DNA from: RGIG8767 sp964487395
Lineage (GTDB): Bacteria; Bacillota; Clostridia; Lachnospirales; Lachnospiraceae
DNA: 64,000 nt
NCBI GenBank assembly: GCA_964487395.1
Contig: CAZAQH010000001.1
Location: 1 to 64,000 of the forward strand
Direction of reading: 5' to 3'
In this document: piece by piece, positions 55,206-63,519 of the stretch
How the letters are laid out: each line of letters starts with the position of its first letter
Position numbering within the stretch: position 1 is the stretch's first letter
The notes under the pieces: generated by a model
What the model was told of the DNA's origin: nothing
The model's database searches: none
The model's input: only the letters and a program-made list of their open reading frames with translations
Position numbers and translations under genes: made by a program

Positions 55206-56183
55206 ATATTTTCCATATAATCTGTCATCTTTTCACAGAATTTATCATCCTTTAAGCAGCCAAATTTGATAAATGGGCTGATATCATCCCAGTATTTATC
55301 GTATTCTTCTTTTTCTGTTTTGCACATTCCGGAAAGTTTATCTGCCACTTTTTTGGTAATGTATTCTGAAATTTTCTTAACAAATCCATCATTCTGTAAT
55401 GCACTTCTGGATACATTAAGTGGAAGGTCAGGGCAGTCAATAACACCCTTTAACAGCAATAAGAATTCAGGAATTACTTCTTTGATATTATCTGCAATAA
55501 ATACCTGGTTATTGTAAAGTTTAATCGTTCCCTCTATTGATTCATACTCTGTATTAATCTTAGGGAAGTATAAAATACCTTTTAAGTTAAACGGATAATC
55601 CATGTTCAAATGAATCCAGAATAACGGTTCTTTATAATCCATAAATACATTACGGTAAAATTCCAGATAATCTTCCTTTGTACATTCATTTGGATGTTTG
55701 GTCCAAAGTGGCTGTGTCTCATTTAAGAGTTCCGGTCTTTTCTTGATTTTTAATTTAATCTTCTCATCTTTGACTTCTTCGCCATCTTTTGCATCCTTTT
55801 TCTCAGGAACGATGGTTTCTACGATTTCGTCTGTAGGAAGTTTTTCGTCTTCATTAATTGTCTGTGTTTCGTCTGTATCTGCTTTGCTTAAGTAAATTTC
55901 AGTCGGCATAAAGGAGCAGTATTTTTTAATAACTTCTCTTGCTTTATATTCATTACAGAATTCAAGTACATCTTCGTTCACAAACAAAGTAATTTCTGTT
56001 CCGACTTTATCTCTGCTGCCGTCTTCCATAGAAAACTCTGTACCGCCATCACATTCCCAGTGAACCGGTTTAGCACCCTCTTTAAAAGAAAGAGAATCAA
56101 TGTGTACTTCATCCGCTACCATAAATGCAGAATAAAATCCTAATCCAAAATGACCGATAATCTGATCTTCATTTGTTTTATCT
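55202..56183 (-). pseudogene. htpG: HtpG N-domain end and middle domain, between scaffold gap and frame change
   Basis: The frame after the N-run begins DKTNEDQIIGHFGLGFYSAFMVADE (from 56182), which is HtpG N-domain sequence with the lid/GHFG ATP motif. It runs through the middle domain (PLWTKHPNECTKEDYLEFYRNVF, NVSRSALQNDGFV) to KFCEKMTDYMENI and TGA at 55202. An ATG at 56122 is internal and not a real start. The piece is in frame with itself, but its relation to the 5' piece depends on the unresolved gap. Confidence 0.88.
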
Positions 56184-56193
56184 NNNNNNNNNN
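56184..56193. other. Scaffold gap (10 N) inside htpG
   Basis: Ten Ns, a common placeholder length. TCCAAAATGACC occurs on both sides (56144-56155 and 56194-56205), so the two contig ends probably overlap rather than having missing sequence between them. The flanking codons differ (see findings). Confidence 0.98.
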
Positions 56194-56553
56194 TCCAAAA
56201 TGACCAATTATAGCACTGGCGTCATTTTTATATTTTTCAAGGAAATCCGATGCACCTGAAAAAGCTATCTGATTGATATACTCTTCCACTTCATCTGCTG
56301 TCATACCAATACCATTATCGATAAACTTAAGTGTCTTTTCCTTGGGGTTTACAATTACTTCAATCTTTGCCTTGTAATCATTCGGTAACTGATATTCACC
56401 CATCATATCAAGTTTCTTTAATTTGGTGATTGCATCACAGCCATTGGATATCAATTCTCTGAAAAAGATATCATGATCGGAATACAACCATTTTTTAATA
56501 ATTGGAAAAATATTATCACTATTAATTGATAAACTTCCATGTTTCTCTGCCAT
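56194..56553 (-). CDS. htpG: HtpG (Hsp90) N-terminal part, cut by the scaffold gap
   Basis: This 120-codon piece has the Hsp90 GHKL ATP pocket: ELISNGCDAITKLKKL near residue 32 (the catalytic Glu), NGIGMTADEVEEYINQIAFSG and SAIIGHFG. HtpG is a cytosolic ATP-dependent chaperone. The start is ATG 56553 after AAAGGAAAG. The codons stop exactly at the N-run in frame. A perfect CIRCE and a promoter lie upstream, so HrcA control is likely. Confidence 0.92.
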
Positions 56554-56605
56554 AAATAATCACTTTCCTTTCCTGCTTCCATTGGCAATTTTTCTTCTGA
56601 AATAA

Positions 56606-56634
56606 AGTGTAATGCTACCTAAAATAAAAGTCAA
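56606..56634 (-). promoter_or_regulatory. Sigma-A-type promoter of htpG
   Basis: On the minus strand TTGACT (56629-56634), 17-base spacer, TACACT (56606-56611), a few bases downstream of the CIRCE. Confidence 0.7.
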
Positions 56635-56641
56635 GAAAAAT

Positions 56642-56668
56642 TTAGCACTCATTTGTCGTGAGTGCTAA
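56642..56668. promoter_or_regulatory. CIRCE operator (HrcA site)
   Basis: TTAGCACTC (56642-56650), nine bases, GAGTGCTAA (56660-56668): a perfect match to the CIRCE consensus. It ends 7 bases before the htpG -35 box. It should bind the heat-shock repressor HrcA. Confidence 0.96.
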
Positions 56669-56725
56669 TAATCTTATAAAAATGTTATATTTACGCCGTT
56701 TTCACAATTATAAACTTTTTCTAAA

Positions 56726-57787
56726 CTATTCTTTAAAATGTGAATTGAATACTTCAAAGAAATCAGAAGTCGATACATTTTCATCGTGGATAAAGGTTAT
56801 CTGATTCCATAATTCCTTATTCAGATTCCTGGTTAGGGATGCGACAAAACTGTCGTATTCATCTCCGAATACCTCTTCTCTTCTCTCTTCTACTATTTTT
56901 ATCTTATTGGCATCAGTTACTTCTCTATTAAAGGTACTGATACATTTGATGATATGGTAACCAAAACGCGTCGTCACAACATCACTTATTTCATCTGTCC
57001 CAAGATTAAATGCTGCCTCTTCAAATTCAGGTTCCATTTCACCCTTACCAAAGGAATATATGGATGTATCATCTTCATTATATTTTTCAACTAAATCATC
57101 AAAATTTTCACCGGATTTAGCAAGTTCACAGATTTCTTTGGCACGGCTTAATTCTTCGGATTTAGCATAATCGGTATCTTCGACCAATTCACCATTTTCA
57201 TCAAGTGTATATGTCTTAATTAAAATATGCTCCACTGTGATTGTTCTGGCTTCATCATCACTAATCTCCGGATTGATATCCTTAATCAAATAATGATACA
57301 GTTTTTCGCTCAAAGCATATTCTCTATACAATTCGACAATAGTATCCTGTGTAATCCCCATTTTCTCAATCTCAGTATCATTGAGGGAATCATAATACTG
57401 TGCCGCTGCATCACGGACAGTTTGCTCTTCACTGTCATTCAATGTAACATTGTGCTTTTTAGCTAAAAGTGTCATGGCTTTAATCTGTGCTATTTTTGCA
57501 AGCGCCATTTCTTTTACATTTTCTTCCAATGTAATGCCATCAATCTGTGTATCCCATATCTGACTTCCATATACTTTTTCATAACGATTTTGTATGTTCG
57601 TCAAATACACCATGATTTCCGGTGTCTGACAGGATTCATCTTCAATTCGAAAAACTTCATTTCTGCCAAAACCGGTTGTAAGCACTACTTTTGTCCCATC
57701 TGCATTACTGCCACAGGCTGTCAGACCAAATAGTAGAACAAAACACAGTATAAATATTAAATAACGTTTTCTTTTCTGTCTATTCAT
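56726..57787 (-). CDS. PrsA-like peptidyl-prolyl isomerase lipoprotein
   Basis: The 353-residue protein has a lipoprotein signal (basic start, hydrophobic core, LTAC-G; Cys25), a SurA-type N-terminal helical region, and a parvulin domain (ITVEHILIKTY to FGYHIIKCIS, about residues 180-300). PrsA-type foldases help exported proteins fold outside the membrane. It is on the minus strand, after the FAD dehydrogenase gene (13 bases) and so likely in one unit with it. Confidence 0.9.
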   Translation of the reverse strand: MNRQKRKRYLIFILCFVLLFGLTACGSNADGTKVVLTTGFGRNEVFRIEDESCQTPEIMVYLTNIQNRYEKVYGSQIWDTQIDGITLEENVKEMALAKIAQIKAMTLLAKKHNVTLNDSEEQTVRDAAAQYYDSLNDTEIEKMGITQDTIVELYREYALSEKLYHYLIKDINPEISDDEARTITVEHILIKTYTLDENGELVEDTDYAKSEELSRAKEICELAKSGENFDDLVEKYNEDDTSIYSFGKGEMEPEFEEAAFNLGTDEISDVVTTRFGYHIIKCISTFNREVTDANKIKIVEERREEVFGDEYDSFVASLTRNLNKELWNQITFIHDENVSTSDFFEVFNSHFKE

Positions 57788-57800
57788 TCATAACCTCATT

Positions 57801-59207
57801 TTACGACCTGTTCATTTTATCAAGTATACTGCGGGCTACCGACAATCCATTGGCAGATGCCTGTTGCAATCCTCTGGTAACACCAGCTCCATCACCAATA
57901 GCATAAAGTCCGCTGATGCTGGTTTCAAAGTTCTTGTCTACTACTACTTTATTAGAATAGAATTTCACTTCTACGCCATAGAGTAATGTCTCATCACTTG
58001 CAATACCCGGTGTTACTTTATCAAGTGCTTCTAACATTTCTACAATGTCAACCATAATACGGTGTGGAAATACCAGGGATAAATCACCTGGAACTGCATC
58101 CTTTAAGGTCGGCATCAGATTATTGCGGTACAATCTCTCTTCGGTCGTCCGTCTTCCTCTTTTGAAATCGCCATAGGTCTGTACCAAAATATGATCACCA
58201 CACAGCATATTAGAAAGCTGGGCAATTCTTTTACCATATTCAATTGGCGATTTAAATGGCTTCGTAAAGTTTTTAGATACTAAAATAGCAAAATTAGTAT
58301 TATTCGTTTTTAATTCTTTTCCTTTATACGCATGACCATTTACAACAGCCAGATTACTCTCATAATATTCCGTTGCTACTTCACCTGATGGATTGGTGCA
58401 GAAAGTTCTGACCTTATCATCAAAAGTCGGTGTATGATAAATAAGCTTGGCTTCATAGAGATTTTCATTTAAAAACTGCATGACTTCATCTCGTACTTCT
58501 ACTCTGACACCTACGTCAACCGTTCCTGGAATCGTCTCGATTCCAATCTCGTCACATTTTTCTGAAAACCAGCCTGCACCTTCTCTTCCTACAGCACATA
58601 CTATCTGGTCTGCGTAGTATTCTTCTCCACTTTGTGTGAGGATTCCTACTGCTTTGTTTTCTTTTATTATAATCGTATCAACCATAGTATTAAACATCAT
58701 GGTGACACTTTTTTCTTCAAGATGATGCTGTAATTTCTGGTAAATTTTGTATCCTTCTTCTGTTCCCAAGTGTCTGATTGGACATTCAACAAGCTTTAAA
58801 TTAGCATTAATGGCTTTTTTTCTAATCTCACGAATCTCTTTTTCTTTATCTATTCCATATACATGCTCATCTGCACCAAATTTCAAATAAATCTCATCGG
58901 ATTCATGAATAAGCTGTACAGTCTCATCATAACCAAGTATTCCAGGCAAATTGCCACCAACATCCGGAGATAATGATAATTTCCCATCAGAAAAAGCCCC
59001 CGCTCCTGCAAAACCAGTCGTGATAGAGCATGGCTGACAGCCCACGCACTGCTTTGTCTGTCTTTTGGGACAATTTCTTTTTTCAATGGAGCGTCCTTTT
59101 TCCACCAATAATATTTTTAAATTTTTATCTTGATTGGCAAGTTCATAAGCACAGAAAATACCGCCTGGTCCTGCTCCTACAATAATCACATCAAATTTAT
59201 CTGCCAT
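57801..59207 (-). CDS. FAD-dependent dehydrogenase, uncharacterised family (COG2509-type)
   Basis: The 468-residue protein has an N-terminal FAD motif (VIIVGAGPGGIFCAYELA), a conserved CPKRQTKQCVGCQPCSI cysteine block near residue 45-60, GGAGAFSDGKLSLS-type sequence, and the GLYAIGDGAGVTRGLQQA FAD end. This combination is characteristic of a bacterial family of unknown substrate. The gene has a good start and precedes the PrsA-like gene on the same strand. Confidence 0.9.
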   Translation of the reverse strand: MADKFDVIIVGAGPGGIFCAYELANQDKNLKILLVEKGRSIEKRNCPKRQTKQCVGCQPCSITTGFAGAGAFSDGKLSLSPDVGGNLPGILGYDETVQLIHESDEIYLKFGADEHVYGIDKEKEIREIRKKAINANLKLVECPIRHLGTEEGYKIYQKLQHHLEEKSVTMMFNTMVDTIIIKENKAVGILTQSGEEYYADQIVCAVGREGAGWFSEKCDEIGIETIPGTVDVGVRVEVRDEVMQFLNENLYEAKLIYHTPTFDDKVRTFCTNPSGEVATEYYESNLAVVNGHAYKGKELKTNNTNFAILVSKNFTKPFKSPIEYGKRIAQLSNMLCGDHILVQTYGDFKRGRRTTEERLYRNNLMPTLKDAVPGDLSLVFPHRIMVDIVEMLEALDKVTPGIASDETLLYGVEVKFYSNKVVVDKNFETSISGLYAIGDGAGVTRGLQQASANGLSVARSILDKMNRS

Positions 59208-59329
59208 TTAATTCACTCCTATCATCATTGTGTTATCCAACACAAAAAAGTATAACACTTCCTTTTGTAAAATCCTATAAAATAAACGTAAAATATAGTA
59301 AAAGAACGTATCGTTTTATTTTAAAAAAT

Positions 59330-59358
59330 TTGCATAAAATACATTGTATGGCTATACT
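59330..59358 (+). promoter_or_regulatory. Promoter of the PaaI-like gene
   Basis: TTGCAT (59330-59335), 17-base spacer, TATACT (59353-59358). Confidence 0.7.
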
Positions 59359-59395
59359 AAGTAAAGAGATTCAAATAGAAACCGGAGGCCACACA

Positions 59396-59809
59396 ATGAT
59401 TATTAATGAAAAAGATCCCGAGATTCTGAAAGAAATTCAAAACCGTTTTGAAAAAGACCGGTTTGCTACAAGCATAGGTGCCATTATTGAAAAAGTAAAT
59501 GACGGATACGCCCTGTGTTCACTTACAATAACAGAAGATATGCTGAATGCTGTTGGTTCTGTTATGGGTGGTGTTTATTTTACACTTTCTGATTTTGCTT
59601 TTGCTGTTGCATCAAACTGGAATAAACCGATAACTGTTTCACTAAACAGCAGTATTTCTTTTTTAAGTGCTGCAAAAGGAAAACGTCTGATTGCAGAAGC
59701 AAGATGTATCAAGGAAGGTAAAACAACCTGCTACTATATTGTAGATGTCTGTGATGATACCGGTTCACTTATTACTTCCAGCACAATGAACGGATTCATT
59801 AAACGATAA
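59396..59809 (+). CDS. PaaI-family hotdog thioesterase
   Basis: This protein of about 137 residues has the PaaI-type hotdog core: LNAVGSVMGGVYFTLSDFAFAVASN, with the active-site region, and SFLSAAKGKRLIAEARC. It probably cleaves an acyl- or aryl-CoA thioester. The start at ATG 59396 follows GGAGG by 7 bases, and a longer frame upstream crosses the promoter and is rejected. It is 2 kb from a paaK/ior operon on the other strand, which fits a CoA-related role without proving one. Confidence 0.9.
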   Translation: MIINEKDPEILKEIQNRFEKDRFATSIGAIIEKVNDGYALCSLTITEDMLNAVGSVMGGVYFTLSDFAFAVASNWNKPITVSLNSSISFLSAAKGKRLIAEARCIKEGKTTCYYIVDVCDDTGSLITSSTMNGFIKR

Positions 59810-59810
59810 T

Positions 59811-61058
59811 CTATTCCATAACATCATTCCACATATTCGTTATATATTCTATTGAAAAATTAGGATCCTGTTTTACAATTTCATTTTCTGCTTCTAATTC
59901 CGGTGTATATTCATTTAAGGGATAAACAGTAATTCCCTGTACACCGGATTTTAAATGCGAAACTATTGGAATTGCTTCATGTGATATAATTTCCGCTTCT
60001 CCATTTTCCTGTTGTTTAATTGTCACTTTTGCCATTGCACCTAACATCCTGTCAGCAACACCATCTCCCGTTCCACTGGTGGCATTTACAAAATTACCAA
60101 GTGAATAATAAACCAAAGTCTGCTTTCCATCTGTACCTGTTATCCATTCCACCGGTTCAATCACATGGGGATGTGTTCCAATTACAAGATCCACTCCAAT
60201 ATCAGATAAATACTGTGCCAAATTTCCCTGTTCTTCTGATTGTGTATGTTGATATTCAATTCCCCAATGCGGACATACAACAATAAAATCTGACATTGTT
60301 TTGGCCAGCTCCACATCTTGTTTGATTTTATCTTTATCTATATAGTTCACTAGGTACGGAGCATCTTTCGGTACCTCAATTCCATTTGTTCCATAAGTAT
60401 AATTCAAAACTGCAATTCTTATTCCTTTTTGCTCAGTAATCACTATTTGACTATCTTGGTCACTCTGGCTTTCATTGATTCCTGCGACCTTTATGGCCGG
60501 ATAATTGGTTTTCCAGAAATCCAAACAGTTACGTACTCCTTTTTCTCCCTTATCAAGTGTATGATTAGTCGCATGTAAAATAATATCAAATCCATTATTT
60601 ACCAATGCATCCCCAACTTCATATGCCCCGTTAAAACAAGGATATCCCGATAATCCAAGTTCAGTTCCTCCAAGAATAACTTCTTGATTTACCAAGGCAA
60701 TATCTGCTGCTTGTGTTTCACTTTTTACATGTGTAAATAAATGATTATAATCATAACTTCCATCTGCAAGTTTTCCACTGTCACTTACAGGTGTATGTAA
60801 AAGAACATCGCCTACCATCATTAATGTAATACTTTCATCAATTTCTGACTGCTGTGTCGATTCTGTTTCTTGTGTATTCTCAATGATTTTGGAAGTTTCT
60901 TCCACATTTATTTTCTTGGTGTCATCTGTTTCCATCATTGTGGATACTTGTTCATTGACTACTCCAGTCTCTTTATTTGAATTTACTTTGTGGTTGCATC
61001 CCACTGTCATTACTACGAGCAGACATAAGCAAATTATGGCAATTCGACTTCTTTTCAT
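59811..61058 (-). CDS. CapA/PGA_cap family lipoprotein (metallophosphatase-like)
   Basis: The 415-residue protein has a lipoprotein signal (Cys21 in MTVGC), a Thr/Ser/Glu-rich linker (about residues 25-75), and a PGA_cap domain with metal-site motifs: MMVGDVLLH, HATNHTLDKGEKG, CPHWGIEYQ and GTHPHVIEPVE. CapA-type proteins take part in poly-gamma-glutamate export or capsule formation, and many relatives in Firmicutes have unknown substrates. Monocistronic, convergent with the PaaI gene (1-base gap). Confidence 0.9.
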   Translation of the reverse strand: MKRSRIAIICLCLLVVMTVGCNHKVNSNKETGVVNEQVSTMMETDDTKKINVEETSKIIENTQETESTQQSEIDESITLMMVGDVLLHTPVSDSGKLADGSYDYNHLFTHVKSETQAADIALVNQEVILGGTELGLSGYPCFNGAYEVGDALVNNGFDIILHATNHTLDKGEKGVRNCLDFWKTNYPAIKVAGINESQSDQDSQIVITEQKGIRIAVLNYTYGTNGIEVPKDAPYLVNYIDKDKIKQDVELAKTMSDFIVVCPHWGIEYQHTQSEEQGNLAQYLSDIGVDLVIGTHPHVIEPVEWITGTDGKQTLVYYSLGNFVNATSGTGDGVADRMLGAMAKVTIKQQENGEAEIISHEAIPIVSHLKSGVQGITVYPLNEYTPELEAENEIVKQDPNFSIEYITNMWNDVME

Positions 61059-61107
61059 TTATTTGATTACCTCTTAAATTATCATTTTGGTATCATTACA
61101 TTAGTCA

Positions 61108-61162
61108 AAAAAAGCCTGCTTGCCAGTACATCTTAAGGGATATACCACGCCAGCAGGCTTTT
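61108..61162 (-). terminator. Terminator of the ior-paaK-ACT operon
   Basis: AAAAGCCTGCTTG and CAGCAGGCTTTT pair at the ends of a roughly 50-base structure with a long loop, and a T-run follows on the minus strand. Confidence 0.85.
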
Positions 61163-61170
61163 ACTCCATT

Positions 61171-61599
61171 TTACTGAAGATGATACATGGTGTTTTCATC
61201 TAAAAGCATCATTCTTGCATCTTGAAGAGTCTGTACTGTCTTATCCGGTTCAGATGTTTTCAGTATCATAGCTCCGGTTTTCGCTGTTGCCATTGCGTAC
61301 ATATATTCAATGCCGATGCCTGCTGCCGATATAATTCTAAACAGGGAAGATAAAGTTCCTACACGATTTTCCAGTCTGACAGCAATTACATCTGTCAGCA
61401 TTGCAGAAAATCCGCTTTCCTGTAATACTTTTTTGCCTTCAATAGGATTGGATACAATCATACGAAGTAAACCATATTCACTTGTATCTGCAAGCGAAAT
61501 AGAAAAAATATTGATATTATGATCTTTTAAGCTCTCTGTTACTTCTTCCAAAGTTCCTACACGGTTTTCGATAAATACAGTTAACTGCTTTACAAACAT
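61171..61599 (-). CDS. Tandem ACT-domain protein
   Basis: The 142-residue protein has two ACT domains (MFVKQLTVFIENRVGTLEEV and DVIAVRLENRVGTLSSLFRI), nothing else. ACT domains bind amino acids as regulators. It regularly sits at the end of iorAB-paaK units and may sense aromatic or branched-chain amino acids. It starts 30 bases after paaK. Confidence 0.93.
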   Translation of the reverse strand: MFVKQLTVFIENRVGTLEEVTESLKDHNINIFSISLADTSEYGLLRMIVSNPIEGKKVLQESGFSAMLTDVIAVRLENRVGTLSSLFRIISAAGIGIEYMYAMATAKTGAMILKTSEPDKTVQTLQDARMMLLDENTMYHLQ

Positions 61600-61629
61600 A
61601 TTTAACCCCTCCTTAGAATCTCCTTTGAA

Positions 61630-62931
61630 TTAATCATTAAAGTTACGTTTATCAATTACATGCTGTGCTTTACCCATGCTTCGTTCAATTGATTTTGGTG
61701 CTACAAGTTTGACTTTAACGGCAAGTCCAATTGCATGCTGAATCGCCATTGCAATTTTCTTAGTAAGTTTTTCAAGTTCCTTAATCTCATCTGAGAAGAA
61801 ACGTTCTTCTACTTCTACCTGTACCTCTAAAGTATCAAGGTTATTTACTCTATCTACTATCATAAGGTAATGAGGTGTTGTTTCACCAAGTTCTAAAAGA
61901 GCACTCTCAATCTGTGATGGGAATACATTGACACCACGGATAATAAGCATATCATCAGAACGTCCTTTAAATCTGGAAATTCTGGCAGTTGTTCTTCCAC
62001 ATTCACATTTTTCATGTGTAATGCTTGTTAAATCTTTTGTCCTGTAACGGATAAGCGGAATACCCTCTTTTGTAAGGGTTGAGAAAACAAGTTCTCCTGT
62101 TACGCCATCTGCTACCGGCTGTAATGTCTCCGGATCTACAATTTCAGGAAGAAAGTTATCTTCAAATACGTGAAGTCCTTTATGGAATTCACAATCACAA
62201 GCTACACCCGGTCCCATAACCTCACTTAATCCATATATATCATGTGCATGAATATTTAATTTTTGTTCAATCTGCTGACGCATTTTTTCAGTCCATGGTT
62301 CTGCACCACAAATGGCAGCTTTTAATTTAATGTTGCCGAGTTTGCCCATTTCTTCCAGTGTCTCTGCAATATGAAGTAAATAGGATGGTGTACACATAAT
62401 TCCTGTTGCGCCAAAGTCTTCCATCATGGTAACAAGCTTTTTCGTATTACCGGTAGACATCGGAACAACGGTTGCTCCTAAATGCTCTGCACCATAATGT
62501 GCTCCCAGTCCTCCTGTAAAGAGTCCGTATCCATAAGCAATCTGAATGACATCTTCTTTACCAAGACCTGCCATAGAAATAGCTCTTGCAACGCATTCGC
62601 TCCAAATCTCAATATCACGTCTGGTATATCCAACTACAGTTGCTTTTCCTGTGGTTCCACTGGATGCATGTATACGTACAATTTCCGAACGGGGAACTGC
62701 AAACAAGCCAAATGGATAAGTATCACGTAAGTCTGTTTTCGTGGTATAAGGAAGTTTGGGTAAATCTTCAATTCCTCTGATATCTCCAGGTTCTAATCCA
62801 ACCTGCTGCATTTTTTTGCGGTAATGCTCCACGTTGTGGTAAACTCTGTCTACCAATTTTACAAGTCGTGCACTTTGCAATGTCTGCATTTCATCACGGC
62901 TCATGCATTCTTTTGTCTCATTCCAAATCAT
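61630..62931 (-). CDS. paaK: Phenylacetate-CoA ligase
   Basis: The 433-residue adenylate-forming enzyme has the phosphate-binding HASSGTTGKATVVGYT, the DIYGLSEVMGPGVACDC motif, RYRTKDL, and the C-terminal PaaK-type end (KLVAPKSIERSMGKAQHVIDKR). Next to iorAB it probably works in the direction of ATP formation or re-use of aryl-CoA during fermentation of aromatic amino acids. It starts 17 bases after iorB. Confidence 0.95.
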   Translation of the reverse strand: MIWNETKECMSRDEMQTLQSARLVKLVDRVYHNVEHYRKKMQQVGLEPGDIRGIEDLPKLPYTTKTDLRDTYPFGLFAVPRSEIVRIHASSGTTGKATVVGYTRRDIEIWSECVARAISMAGLGKEDVIQIAYGYGLFTGGLGAHYGAEHLGATVVPMSTGNTKKLVTMMEDFGATGIMCTPSYLLHIAETLEEMGKLGNIKLKAAICGAEPWTEKMRQQIEQKLNIHAHDIYGLSEVMGPGVACDCEFHKGLHVFEDNFLPEIVDPETLQPVADGVTGELVFSTLTKEGIPLIRYRTKDLTSITHEKCECGRTTARISRFKGRSDDMLIIRGVNVFPSQIESALLELGETTPHYLMIVDRVNNLDTLEVQVEVEERFFSDEIKELEKLTKKIAMAIQHAIGLAVKVKLVAPKSIERSMGKAQHVIDKRNFND

Positions 62932-62948
62932 GAAAAGCCTCCTGTTAA

Positions 62949-63518
62949 TTATAAACTATATCCTGCCTCAAATGCCTGCAAATTCTTTTCTACTGTCTTA
63001 GGAGGAACGGTTGATTTGATTACCTCAATCCATTCTTCTTTCTTAAATGACATATGCTTTGCTGCTGCCCCAAGTACTACAACATTAAATGATTTTGGGG
63101 AGTTAATTTCTTTTGCTTTTGCCATGGCATCTACAACCAAAGTCTTACGTGCTGCCTTTAATTTATCAATAATTCCTTCCGGATAAACAGCAGCTCCTGT
63201 TACAACGGTAATTGGCTCAATCTTCTGGTCATTTACAATCACTACACCATCTTTTTTTACAAAATGAAGATAACGAAGTGCCTCTAAGCGTTCAAATGCA
63301 ATTAAAACATCTGCACATCCTTCTTCAATAATAGGCTCTGCTACGCTCTCACCATATCGTACATAAGTAACAACACTACCACCTCTTTGTGCCATTCCAT
63401 GTACTTCTGATAATTTCACATCATATCCGGCTTCTATTGCAAGTTTTCCTAAAATTCTACTTGTTAGGAGGGTACCCTGACCGCCAACTCCTACAATCAT
63501 AATGTTTGTCGTTGCCAT
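62949..63518 (-). CDS. iorB: Indolepyruvate:ferredoxin oxidoreductase, beta subunit
   Basis: This protein of about 189 residues has the POR-gamma-type fold with IMIVGVGGQGTLLTSRIL and SEVHGMAQRGGSV. It works with IorA to oxidise aryl-pyruvates to aryl-acetyl-CoA. The start at ATG 63518 follows GGAGG by 9 bases and lies 1 base after the iorA stop. The longer frame to 63620 lies inside iorA and is not supported. Confidence 0.95.
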   Translation of the reverse strand: MATTNIMIVGVGGQGTLLTSRILGKLAIEAGYDVKLSEVHGMAQRGGSVVTYVRYGESVAEPIIEEGCADVLIAFERLEALRYLHFVKKDGVVIVNDQKIEPITVVTGAAVYPEGIIDKLKAARKTLVVDAMAKAKEINSPKSFNVVVLGAAAKHMSFKKEEWIEVIKSTVPPKTVEKNLQAFEAGYSL

Positions 63519-63519
63519 C

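Noticed and set aside
56140..56200. A true frameshift in htpG at the N-run
   Set aside because: The change of frame here depends on an arbitrary ten-N filler; both flanks are in frame with HtpG, so nothing can be said about a biological frameshift at this spot.
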